A stretch of DNA of 64,000 nt, taken from contig NC_088679.1 in NCBI RefSeq assembly GCF_950023065.1, forward strand, positions 20,460,001 to 20,524,000. Direction: 5' to 3'. The translations under genes and the position numbers were made by a program. Below the pieces are notes generated by a model. It searched no databases. It saw only the letters and a program-made list of their open reading frames with translations, and was not told where the DNA came from. The DNA is from Planococcus citri. Lineage: Eukaryota; Arthropoda; Insecta; Hemiptera; Pseudococcidae. Positions within the stretch are counted from its first letter, which is position 1; each line of letters starts with the position of its first letter. Below, piece after piece: positions 11,690-24,100 of this stretch.

Positions 11690-13540
11690 TCCAAGACTCC
11701 AAAAACCCAACCATCTCAAAATCCACAAAAAAATCCTAAAATTAAGGGCCGATTCCGCATACACGATTGCATACCCGGTCCGCCTGATTTTCGAGTGTTG
11801 AGATCTCGAGATCTATCCGACGAAAATCGATGAAATTTGAAATATAGATACTATGAAGCAATTAGAAAAAAATGTCGGATGGGATTTTTAATTACTTGAA
11901 TAGTTTTGGAATTATCAATGATTGAAAAGTGTTCAAATTTCGTTCATTTTCAATTTCAAATTCTGCGAAAAATACTCAATCAAATGAAAATCGCTTCCGA
12001 CATTTTCTTTTAATTGTTTCAAAGTATATATATTTCAAATTTCATCTAATTCTGTTCAGTAGATCTCCAGATCTGAAGATGCATGCTGATAAGCAAGGTT
12101 TACACGCTGCTAGTTTATTCAATTCAAACTACCGCAAGTAACTTGATTTTTTATTTAATTGACAGATTATCCATTCTATTTCACGATGAAAAATAATAAA
12201 TACAGGTAAATTCATTTGATCAGAGATGATCAAGTACTTAAAAGTGAATGTACTTGAATTAAGTAAACTTGCAACGTGTGAATCTTAGTCAAGGATTCTG
12301 CCTGCTGCTTATGCAATAAAGTATGCGGAATCGGCCCTTAAAATAAAAACATCGAAAAATGGGTTTCAATTGACCAAACAAATTATTTTTAAAAATTATG
12401 AAGAAATGCACCAAAAAAATTATCTAAAAGTCACATTCTGAAACTTGATAAGCATCCCTAAATTGAAAACGATCTCAAAATCCACACAAAAATTCAATAA
12501 CTTGTCGTAAGATCATCGAAAAGTAGATTTCAATTGACTAAAAAAGTCATTCAAAGCCTAAAAGGCCACAAAATCGTAAAAAAGTTCACAAGAATCCGAA
12601 AATGAAAAATTTCTCTGAAAAATCAGCCGGTAGAAACTTGAAAATTTTCATCAAATTAAACGAAACCAAAGTCCCAAAAAATCGAAAATCGTCATAAAAT
12701 CTTGCAAAAAAATCATATCAATCAACTAGGTAACCAGAAGTCGTTCAAAAGCAACAAAGTTGTAAAAAATCTATCAAAATGAAAAAATTTTTTTTGAAAA
12801 ATCAATCAAGGACTGATTGAAAATTATTCCTAGGTGGATTAAAAACCATCTCAAAATCCACAAAAAAAATCGAATAATAATTGTCACAAGGTCATCGAAA
12901 AATCGATTTCAACTGATTAAAAAGTTATTCAAACTTCAAAGGCCACAGAATGGTAAAAAAGCTAACCAGAATCCAAAAAAAAATTTTTTCTAAAAATCAA
13001 TCGGAGAAACTTTGAAAATTTTCATCAAATGAAACGAAACAAAAATAAAATTTTGCTAAAAATTCATTTTTAATTAAATAAAAAGCAATTTAAAAGCAAC
13101 AGAGTTGTAAAAGATCCATCGAAACGAAAACTTGAAAAAAAATCAATCAAACACTGCTTAAAAATTATTCCTAAATTAAAAACTATCTCGATATTAAAAA
13201 AAAAAATCAATAAGCTATCATGAGATTATCAAAAAATCGATTTAGATAGACTGAAAAAGTCATCCAAAAGACGACAAAATTGTGTAAATGTCCTCCAAAA
13301 ATAAAAAAAGAATTTTTTTCTTAGATCGCAGAATCTTGTAAAACGTTTCTAAATACCTAATAAGAAACCACTGCAAAAAAAAATAAAATTGAAAATCGTC
13401 ATATCACATTATCGTCGTAGCATTATCGAAAAATCATTCAAATCGACTAGGTACCTATCGACTGAGGAGCCACATATATCATTTAAAATCCACAGAACTG
13501 TGAAAAAATCCACCAAGAACTGAAAATGATTAGATTTTGA
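11690..13540. repeat. Degenerate ~370-bp tandem repeat
   Basis: A unit beginning with CTCAAAATCCACA, then a phrase like TCATCGAAAAATCGATTTCAA, recurs near 11694, 12475, 12850 and 13185, with spacing of about 340-375 bp where uninterrupted. Copies are heavily diverged. The first is split by the element at 11746-12337. Confidence 0.6.
11746..12337. mobile_element. piggyBac-like MITE with TTAA target duplication
   Basis: The 592-bp element begins GGGCCGATTCCGCATAC and ends with the exact inverse complement. It is flanked on both sides by TTAA (11742-11745 and 12338-12341). TTAA target duplication with termini starting GGG/CCC is the signature of piggyBac-type elements. There is no transposase, so it is non-autonomous. 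Confidence 0.75.
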
Positions 13541-15059
13541 CTTGATTTCAAGTATTACTCGGGTTTTTCAACATTCCAATGCATTTTTCACTTCAAAAAT
13601 TGGAAGTGGCCTTATTAGGAACCATGTGTTTTTGATATTCTAATAAGGACACTTGATTTAAATTGAAATGGGAGGGGTAAATGGTATCTGAGGAAAAATT
13701 CAACTACGCCACTGTAAAATAGAGGGTTGGAAAGTTACTTTCATGAAGCTTTTGAAAGTTTTCATAAACATTAAATACCCCAAAAAATTGCTTAAAATTA
13801 AGGTGGCCTTATTAGGACCACCTAGCTTGAACTTACGCAGCGTTTTTTTCTGTACTTTATTAGGTATTATACCTACTTATTTTAGCTGATTTGAAAGAAA
13901 AACAGCATTTGGAACAATGAAATTCCAACTTATAGATAAGGATGTACAAGCTACCTAATATTACCTTGGAATTATGTCTGGGTTTCACTAAAAACAATTC
14001 TGATTTAAACATTGACATGCGTTTGATATGGTATTTTGAAAATATGTACGTAGGTATACCAAAACCATTTTCTAGTCTTTCCTTGTGGAATACTTAATAC
14101 GTCATGTCGACGTGTGACTGATTAACGTTTCTTAATTCTATGTATTGTCTTTCAAATTAAAAATTCGAGTGAAATGTGAACTTATACCTATTTATTGTTT
14201 AGGTGTCCCGTCAATATAATTCAATTATACTTACCTATCTATCTATAAGTTGATTCGATTTATATGATTATGAGTACTTGATACTTACTTAATTACGTAT
14301 CTGTATCGTATTCTTATTTATTCAACATTGTGCATTTGATTAATGTGTAATTTTGTTTACCTACTTCTAGTCAATCTGCTCTAGTCCTAAGTTATTTCAA
14401 CGTTTCATAGAATTTTGTAATACTTGTATGTATCAACTAAATATATAAAATTTTTTCACAAACATGCTTTGTGGTGTGTTTGATTTCATTCCTTTGATAC
14501 ATATGAAGCTGAAAATCATTTAAATGATTTAGCCTACCTGAGCAAAAATAAATTGCAGGTCTGCGAGACAAACAGCAAAGTAAAAATACTCACCATAAGT
14601 AGATACGACAGCTATAAATAAAATAGCTAGGTATTAAGTACAAAGTTTGGTACCCATAAAATCCAACTTTCGCTTTCACAAAGCATATAATTTGGCAAAC
14701 TCAGAAAGATATTGCAATTACACTCTGAATCCGAATAACTAATTAGTGGGTACCTACATAAGTTACCAACCCCGATAAAATATTAACACTGAAAATTGAA
14801 TGTTACGCCATTATTTTCCATTTACTTACTCGTAATATGTACGCTTAAATGTGCACCAATAATTTATATGTTTATCTATAAACGCGTGCAATTAATATTT
14901 CGGAAATTCTATACTCTATACCATAGCATCTCATCGTTATACATATACATGAATTTCTCGTATATAAAATTTCAAAATTGTATCCAGCGCCATTTTCAGC
15001 TTCCGATAACAGTTTTATACTTCGAATTCGTGAAATGTTTCTTAATATTGTTTATTTTA

Positions 15060-15185
15060 TCAGTCGCTATCTTCTGAATTACCCACCGAATGATAATTTC
15101 GATTTACTTTTATCGAAATTAATTTCATAGGTTCGCCTATTGGTTCGTAAGATACCGATGTTTCGCACAATTCCATGTTTTCCGC
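15060..15185 (-). CDS. SLC18 coding exon 12 (cytoplasmic tail and stop)
   Basis: The acceptor is TTTAATTTACAG. It encodes AENMELCETSVSYEPIGEP and an acidic end (NSEDSD) before TGA and a second in-frame stop TAA. Vesicular amine transporters also end in an acidic tail after a SYPIG-like motif, which supports the join despite the 4.8-kb intron. Confidence 0.75.
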   Translation of the reverse strand, partial: AENMELCETSVSYEPIGEPMKLISIKVNRNYHSVGNSEDSD

Positions 15186-18100
15186 CTGTAAATTAAAAAC
15201 ATACCGTCAGTTTTTCTTTTAGTATTTTCCCAGAGCTTTCACGTAGGTACCTACATATAGCCTAAACCTAAAGTTGGCGAATGCGTGACCGTTCAATACG
15301 CTTCATGCTTCATTAATTATATTTACTTAGAGATACGTTCGTTTTTATTTGACCTGTAATCAGGCATATGTGCCGTAAGTTAGGCTTTTTGTAGAACAAA
15401 TATTAATTATAATTTTTCAGGCTGCGTTTTGTTGGAAAAAATCATCAATTTTCTTATCGTAAAAGTTCGATGTTTTGAAAAGTTTGGAGATACAAATATT
15501 TTTTCAAATCGTGAGGATAATTGGATAGGCTAGGTAGTTACCAATTTACGAAAGCAAACATTATGAAATAACTATTCAATCATTCATAGGTAGGTATTCA
15601 AATATTGGCTTAAAATCAAAACTTTTGAAATATTCGTTCGTTCTGATTCACCTCGTACGTTTTTATAGTCTAGTATCGAACCTGCAAGGAAAAAAAATGA
15701 TACAGGGAAGAGTGTGATGGAGAGCTGAAATTTGGAATATTGGATCATATTTCAACTGTCCTGAACAAGAATATGAAGTGCTTGATATCTTCCGGAGTGA
15801 GGATTCGCCCCATTGTAGATTTTAGCCCCCAATTCATGGTGTTTGCCGCATACCAATCTGCTCTACCTCAGAGTAAAAACGAGGTCAATAATGAATGTTG
15901 ATCTACGTGAAATTTTCTATGTAGCAAATAACATCTACATCATCTATCATAGCTCAAATAGTATTGAAAAACTGGCCAGTTTTTGATGATGAAGGAGCAA
16001 CCAATGCTTTAAACGGACTCTGGATTCGTACTTGGCGGCTTCAAATTAGTCCGAAAATAATTATTGTTTGATTCGGTTAAAGATTGAAAAAAAAAATCTC
16101 GAAAAATGTAAAGGGAGATGAAATCATAAGCATTTTTTTGGTGATTTTTTTTTTGCGCATTTAGTCAAAATTTCGGCTTGTGAGGTTAGAATAGTGAATT
16201 CACTACTGATGTCAGATTTTCTCATGAGTTATTGGTTTACCCTTGAAATCGTTCATTTTTTGGCCCAAAAATAAGTATTCACAGAATTTGGTAAATTTAG
16301 ACACAAAATTGTCACAAAATTTTATTAACTCTTTGTGACAAATTTTTATTAACTCAAATTTGTCACCAATTTTTACCAACTCAAATTTGTGACAAAATTT
16401 TAATAACTCAAATTTGTTACAAACTTTTACCAACTCAAATTTGTGACAAATTGTTATCAACTCAAATTTGTGACAAATTTTTATCAACTCAAATTTGTGA
16501 CAAATTTTTATTAACTCAAATTTGTGACTACTAACTCAAATCTGTCACAAATGAGCTTCAATATAAATTACATATCATGAAGTTCATTTTTGATAAACCT
16601 AAATTTTCCACAAACTTTTATAGACCTGAGGTCACTTGAAGAGCTCAAAGTCACAGATGTTGATGAACACAAAGTTCTTTGAAGGTTGTGTAAAACACAA
16701 ATTTGCCACAAACTGTGATAAGCTCAAATTTTACTTACACCAATTTTGATGAACACAAATTTGTTTCAAGTTTAAATAAAGCTAATGTGTCTGAAATTTC
16801 AACACTCAAACGGGTAATTCTCAGAAAAAGGTAAAATTCGTGTACATGGCAAATTTCTCAACGGTTTTAGCTTGAATTTTTTTTTTTTTTTTGGTCCATT
16901 CAAGGATCATCCCCCACACATTTCACATATGGTATTGAAATTTTTAGCCCCTCCTTTCATTGGTGTACATTCGATTTTATACCCCAAATGTCCTTCGACT
17001 TGGCTGTCACACACCATGTTTTTGAAAATAAATGTTATAAAGTGTCATGAACTTCATTTTTTTGGGGAAAAATTGGCACGTTCTCATTATCATAGAACAT
17101 GAAGGTCCATTATTGTGCAAATTGCAATTGGAATAAGTCCATAGGAAGCTGACATTTCACATTTGAAAACTGTCACACACTTTTTGCGCAAATTTTAGAG
17201 CAATTTTCAATTATTTTTGGTAGCTTCCCAATCCAATATTTTTTTCTGGTGAGTGGCTGCACTGGTTCACTGTCTTCATAAAAATGTTACCCCGCAATGT
17301 TATTCTCATAACCTACGCAATGGCACGTTCTGATCGTACTTGTCTCTGAAAATATGATATTTCGCAAAATTGGTGTCCTTCGGCTTGCCTTTTTATTTAC
17401 CCTGATGAACCCGCCAAAAACGATAATTGAGAAAGGGAAGTTATTCTACATGATAAGTACTCGAATAATGTCCATTAGGTAAGGCTAGAAACGAAAAAAC
17501 GTTGAGATTGTCCTTCGGCTTGCCCAGCGCCCATTTGTCCTTCAACTTGGCCAAATTTCAGACAGCTGTACTTTTATCGCGCTAGTCGGCATATTACACG
17601 ATAATACAAGCAAAATTTTACATTTTCTCCCTCCCCACACTTCACCTCTAACCCTACCAAAAAAATAAGTCCAGATTCGAACTCTGCGGTCTGAAAAACA
17701 TAAATCGACATATTACACGATAATATAAGCAAAATTTGACATTTTCCCCCTCCCCACGCCTCACCCTCCACCTCTACAAAAAAATAACTCCAGATTCGAA
17801 TTCTACGACCTTAAAAACATGTCAATCGACATATTACACATCGATGAGGGTCGAATTCTAATTATCGCCGTTTTAGGGGGGCCGGGGTCCACAGTGGGGT
17901 GATTGAATTGAGGCCAACACTGGAAAAGGGATCTGGGACACATATACAAATGATTCCCACTTGAAATTTTCCAAAAAAATGATTTTCGTTTTTCAAAATT
18001 ATGCATATCAAAATTGACCCTTTTTCTGAGAATTACCCAGACACAAATTTGTCATCATTAAATTTTATAAACACAAATTTGTTACATTTTTTTATGAATT

Positions 18101-21100
18101 CAAATTTGTGACAAATTTTTATGAGCTCAAATTTGTGACAAATTTTTATGAGTTCAAATTTGTGACAAATTTTTATGAACTCAAATTTGTGACAAACTTT
18201 TATGAACTCAAATTTGTCACACACTTTTATGAAGTTCATTTTTACGAATTTAGACCAACCTTTTGCCACAAACTTTGATAAGCCACAGGGTCACAAATTT
18301 TGAAATGACTAAAATTTATCACAAATTTTCATAAACACAAATTCGGCTCAAACTTCGATGAATTCAAATTTCTTACAAACTTTGATTAAATCAAATTTGA
18401 CACAATTCTGATCAGTTCAAATTTGTCACAATCTTGGTCAGCACAAATTTGTCCCAAATTTATTCAAACTCAAATTGATGACAAACATTGTAGGTACGTA
18501 CATCAAAAAAATTAGTCGATAAAACAAAATGGCGGACGAGCAAACGAGCATATACCCCGAGTGCCTGTCTGATTGTCCAAGGTCGTTTGTCTGTCTGGCT
18601 GTCTGGCCTCTTAAGGTCATTGAAGTGTCAGTATGGTTTTCCAAGGTTGCCTGTCTGATTGTCTGAAATCACAAGGTTGACTTGAGTGTCTGTCTGACTG
18701 TCTGGGTTTTAAAGCTCATTGAACCGCCTGTCTGACTTCTCAAGGTCGTCTGACCTGTCTTCTCAAGGTTATAAACCCATCTGCCTGGCCTCTCAAAATC
18801 GTTTGTCTGCCTGTCTGTCCGCTTGAGGTCGTTGACTCATCTGTATATGGTTTTCAAGGCCATCTGTCTTCCAGTCTGGTCTCTTAAAGGTAATTGGTTT
18901 GTCTGTCTGGCCTGTTAAAGTCGTCTGATCTGTCCTCTTCAGATCATTGACCCGTCCGTCTAGCCTCTCAAGGTCACACCTGTACGTCTGTCTAGTATCT
19001 TAAGATCATTGACCAATTTTTCTGGACTATCAAGGTCGTCTGTCTACCTTTCTGGCCTCTTAAGTTCATTGACCCGGTTGTCCGACTTCTCAAAGTCGTT
19101 TGTATTTCTGTCTGCCCCCTTGAGGTCATTGACCCGTCGTCGGTCTGGCCTCTCAAGGTTGTTTGTCTGCTTTTATGGCTTCTTGAGGACATAAAATCCT
19201 CAATAGTGCAGAACGTTCACCTTGGATCAGACAAGACACATCAGATTCTTATTCAGGGCATAAAATTAGACCTGCAGATATACCAAATATCACGTTTGGT
19301 TCACATTTTTTCTAATTTGATGATAGGGCCATAGAATATGAAAATGCTATTAAAATTTAATTAGGATCAGTAGGTATTACAGAAATAATCAGAAAACTTG
19401 AAAAACATTAGAAGTGGTGAACTAAAATGGTGTCAAAGTTCTTCGAAGAAACTTACTTTAAAAAAAAATTATTTTATATGCATCAATTTTGACCTCATTA
19501 GATTTTTTGACCATAAGAGATCACCGAGAAAAATAATTTTGATCTCATAGAAACACATAGCTCAGAAAAGGGCATATTTACATCAAATTAAGGTTTGAAA
19601 AATCATGCTCAAAATGAAATAAGGTAGGTGAACAAATCTGTTTCCAAAAGATAGATCTGTTTACTCCAAAATATATATATATATTTTTTTGAATGATCTG
19701 TTTAAAATGAAGACGTATCTAATCGTATGTCAGCTGGAAGCCTTCTTTGGTTGTTTAGTTGTTTTTTTTTGTTTTTTTTTTGAAACGCAAACTCTGGAAA
19801 ACTGTTGAAAGTTTTCATTTGATAGTTTTGACAAAGTTTTTAAAATAGGTAAGTTACAACTTAAAAAATCAATATCTCAGCTTTTCACTACCTAGCGTAT
19901 TTGAATGTCCCTTTTCTCTTGAAATCTCCGATTTTTACATCCCTGAATTTTTTATCCAAATTTCAGTATCTACTCACCAGTAAAGCATGCTTGTTTCCAT
20001 AAAACAGGAACGCAATGGCATACACTACATTTGAAAACCCAATAATCCTCATTACGCTGGAAAATCCAATAATATCCACAAATCCACCGCCTAGGAGAGC
20101 GCCTATGGAGCATAATTATAAATATTTGAGCGAACTTTTGTTCAAATAAACACACAAAAGCGAGGGAGGTAAAATAAAGCTATAGACTTGTTAGTGGCAT
20201 GTCAATTTAAAAACAAGCCAAAAACATAGAAAAAAAAGCAAGCCAGCTCAGGTGAATAGATTTAAAAATACTGACATGTAGATCAGAAATGAATTACAAA
20301 CAGGCAAAAGTTTTAAATTAAATGTCTCGTTGAATTCGCGTTCAGCATGCATTCAAAATTACATTCGGTTTACATTACACGAGCAGATGGCAACGTTTGA
20401 CTATATCACAGCCCAACAAAAGTGGTTTCTACGTCGTTCATTTCGTAGATCTCCGAGAAAGCAGTATATAAAATTGGCTGCGGAACGCGAACCGAAAACC
20501 TTGACATTTCTTAAAAGGTATACTGTAAGCACAAGGTAGCTAACCTACGAGTACGTTGTGCTTTGGGGTTGCAAAAAGAAAACTTTAAACACACGTATGG
20601 GGATTGTTACCACAAACATACGCCGTGCTGGTAATCACTTGCTGTAAAGCGTATACGGAGCCGTAATGGATATTTCGTTGTAAATCCACGTATCTGGCCA
20701 ACAGTGGAATTAAAGCGCAGTCTGTTGCTCCGATACCTAATCCGATACCAAAATGTGGTAATGATAGTTGCACTAACGATGTAGCATTTGGAATCTGTGA
20801 ACGTTGAAACAAATCTCATTGCTTTGGTTAACTTACTCGTAGCCACCCTCACACTTTCCACAGTTAAATTTGTTTTTAAAATTCTCGCGACAAACACAGC
20901 GCACAGCTCGGCGCCGATCATTAATCACATTTTATCGTACCGCTGCGTTCGGGGAATATTTGACAATTTTCTATTAGGCTAAATATGGAAATATATACGA
21001 CTCTACACGGCGAACTGTCCGACGGGTGAATTTATACTGTATTATGAACTACGATTCGAGTCTCGAATATCTCGAATTCTCCGCTAGATTACAAGTAGGT

Positions 21101-24100
21101 AAGTATTTTTGTACTGTATCTTGAAAGTGATAACCCTCCGAGTTATTATAAAGTTGCTGAACTCATGCTGAGATACTTTATGTAAGTATTAGTAGTGTAA
21201 TTTGTGCCATTTTCAAACCCCTAACCGCGCACTTCCTCCTATAACCAAGTTACCTTCTCTGGCCTCAGCCTCCAGTGAAAAATAAAACCAACTTATATAT
21301 AAGGTTTCAACGTGCCTATAGTTACCTAATATTGAATTATGAACGACCCTGATAAAGTTTCGCAAACTTATGCAAGTTATTACATCTTTCCTTAACCTAC
21401 CGCAGGCTATAAAAATATGCGCCATTTTTTTTATTCAGGGTTAAATTATTCAAAATGAAATGAAATTAACTCGAACCATTATAGAACAACATCCGACAAT
21501 AATCAATGAAACTATTGTCATCTTCCATCTGCCAACTTTGTAGGCGAGAATGCCGCAAGTGCTTGTGCTTAACAAGTATCCAAAACTGTCTGGAAGGAAC
21601 ATTAATCCGGTTTGCCAGTCCTAGAAATATAAAAGTTATGGTTTACTAGATCATTATTTTCAAGTTACCCGGTATAAAGTAGGCCAAATTGTGATCACTT
21701 CGACAAAAAAGTTAAACCGGTTATTTTAATCAACTCGCAGAAAAGAAACATGTAGGTACTGTGAACGCATCGATGTTCATAAAGGTCACAAGGCAAGGTT
21801 ACTTCATTATCAACGAAATAAACCCACCAAACTGGTTTCTGTGCCAATGTTTCAAGCATTAGGCATCAATGTTGCAACATCACGAGGCAATGTCACTTCA
21901 TTATCAACCATATAAACCCACCAAACTGGTTTCTGTGCTAATGTTCCAGGCATAAGGCATCAATGTTGCAACGTCATGAGACAATGTTACTTCATTATCA
22001 ACCAAATAAACCCACCAAACTGGTTTCTGTGCCAATGTTCTGGGCATTAGGCATCAATGTTGCAAGGTCATGGGGCAATGTCACTTCATTATCAACCAAA
22101 TAAACCCACCAAACTGGTTTCTGTGCCAATGTTCCAGGCATTTGTCATCAATTTTGCAACATCATGAGATGGTGGGTTTACACCGCAGTCGACAACAGTG
22201 TTTCAGAAACAAATTCATGTTTACAACCAAGTTTCAGTTTTTCATTTACACCAAATGTTTCGAAACCTGTGTTTACAACGTGTTGTAAACAATGTTTCAG
22301 GTCGCCGAAATTTCCGGCGACTTGAAACAATGTTTAGAAACATTTGTGGTTAAGGGTATTGGTATGAAAGATGAACAGTAATTTAAGTGTGTTTTCCTTA
22401 TATTTGTTATTGTGAGGTGTATTATTTTTCATTAAAAAGCTGAAAAATCATGTCAGGAATGCTTCTATTGCTACTTTTCTACTAAATACAGCAGCAATAT
22501 CATTTTTTTGCAATGGTTACTGATAAGCATATAACGAACAAACAAAACACAATTTTTGATATATAAGTACCAGAAAGAGGTGAGTGAACAGACGGCATTG
22601 CATAGGATTTAAATTAGAAAGTAAAAATATTCAATATGAAGAGAATTAATTAATCAGAAAATCATGAAAAGAAATGCTGATAAAAATGTTGCTGTTTTAA
22701 AATTTGGTGTAAATCAATCATGTTTCAAACATTGTTTCCCAAACATTTTGTTTTCCAACTTTGTTTTCGAAACATTGTTGTCGACTGCGATGTAAACCCA
22801 CCATCATGAGACAATGTTACTGATTACCAGGGCTTCAAACCAGAACGTTTTCGGGTACAGGTACAGATTTCTCAGAGAAATGGGTACAGGTATCAGGTAC
22901 AGGTATAAAAATTTTAAAGGTTCGGGTACAGGTACGGGTAGTTTAGGTGAAATACCCAAACTGTACCCGATCTATCAGGTATTTTTGGGTATTTTGGTTC
23001 AAAATAGTCTCTATTGGGTATGGGGTTGGGCACAGAAATTGTTGGATTTTTGTTCGGGTATTTGGGTATGGGTATTTGGGTACAGGTACGGGTTTGAAGC
23101 CCTGCTGATTACAGGAAAATTGATTGCGCGAAATTCATCACAGGGTAAAATTTATCGCGAGGGAAAATTCATTGCAGAGGAAAATTCACTGTTGTATAAA
23201 ATTGATTGCGAGGTAAAATTCATCACAAAGGAAAATTCACTGTTGTATAAAATTCATCACGAGGGAAAATTCACCGCTGTATAAAATTCATCAAGAGGGA
23301 AAATTCATCGTGGAGGATTTTATCCAATTTTGTCTACGGAAGTGAATTTGAAATGCCGGAAAAACCTCTTCAGACAAAATTTCAACAAGATTCACAAGAT
23401 CAACACCAAAAATTTTTTCCTCAAAGAAAGTAAGGTGCACCAGGGCAAGTCAGAATGATTTTTCGCAATTTCAACTTTGACCAGCTGTTACTCCCCTTCT
23501 AACGAACCAATATGGATCAAATCTATTATGTAGGTTCCCATAAGGGTTCTTAACCTATGGTGAAAATTTGAGCACGATTGACACAGTAGCTTTCGCTCAG
23601 TGGGATAAAATATAAACTGTTCTGACTTCCCCCAATTGGGGAAAGTCAGAACAGGCTAAACTTTGCAGAGGTGTAGATCACAAACGGAGCGTCCTAGAAA
23701 AATTACATAAAACAAACTTGTAGAGAATTTAATTCTCTTTGAGATTACTCTCATCAAATTTTCACTAGGACGCATGTTTCGTCCGCTATATGCGAAAAAC
23801 TAAGAAATAGAAAGTCTGTATTTTAGAACAAATTCAAAATAAGTTCAAAACAACAACAAAATACAATTGAACCAATAATATCTAAAATGGAACTGAATCG
23901 CGAAAATTTTTATGCCGTGATGAAGCAGGGGTAGTACCCTCAAGTCACCTTTAGTGGCACTTCGCCAGATATAAACCTCTAGGTGCTAGAGCAAGTTTTC
24001 TAACTTACCCCGAATTCGGACTTACCCTGGTGCACCTTAATGTGAACCTTTTTTGTTAACCACTTTTCATAATTCATTTGAATCTAATTATTAAAAGAGG

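Larger units (their letters stand above)
10538..15059. other. Convergent intergenic region between boss and the SLC18 gene
   Basis: This lies between the stop codons of two genes that point at each other, so it should contain both 3' UTRs. Several AATAAA-like hexamers occur on either strand (for example an AATAAA on the minus strand just after the SLC18 stop), but I cannot choose the used ones. A degenerate tandem repeat and a MITE occupy 11690-13540. A small duplication around GTGGCCTTATTAGGA occurs near 13612 and 13802. No coding gene is supportable. Confidence 0.6.
15186..19977 (-). other. SLC18 intron 11 (4.8 kb), minisatellite-rich
   Basis: It contains two arrays of a 27-bp unit, a ~120-bp direct duplication and a CTGTCTGG-type array, listed separately. 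The remaining stretches (15186-16280, 16560-17585, 19200-19977) show no coding potential beyond chance frames. Confidence 0.65.

Noticed and set aside
11507..11833. 108-codon frame
   Set aside because: It spans the boundary of the TTAA-flanked MITE and has no recognisable domain.
18033..18269. Repeated CHKFEFIKI-like peptide (also 16212-16487)
   Set aside because: Translation of a 27-bp minisatellite, which stays open because 27 is a multiple of three.
20607..20921. 104-codon minus-strand frame
   Set aside because: It overlaps SLC18 exon 10 in a different frame; the exon frame has family similarity and consistent splice phases.
22814..23284. 156-codon frame
   Set aside because: It runs across a MITE with precise target duplications and a short tandem repeat; composition is repetitive.
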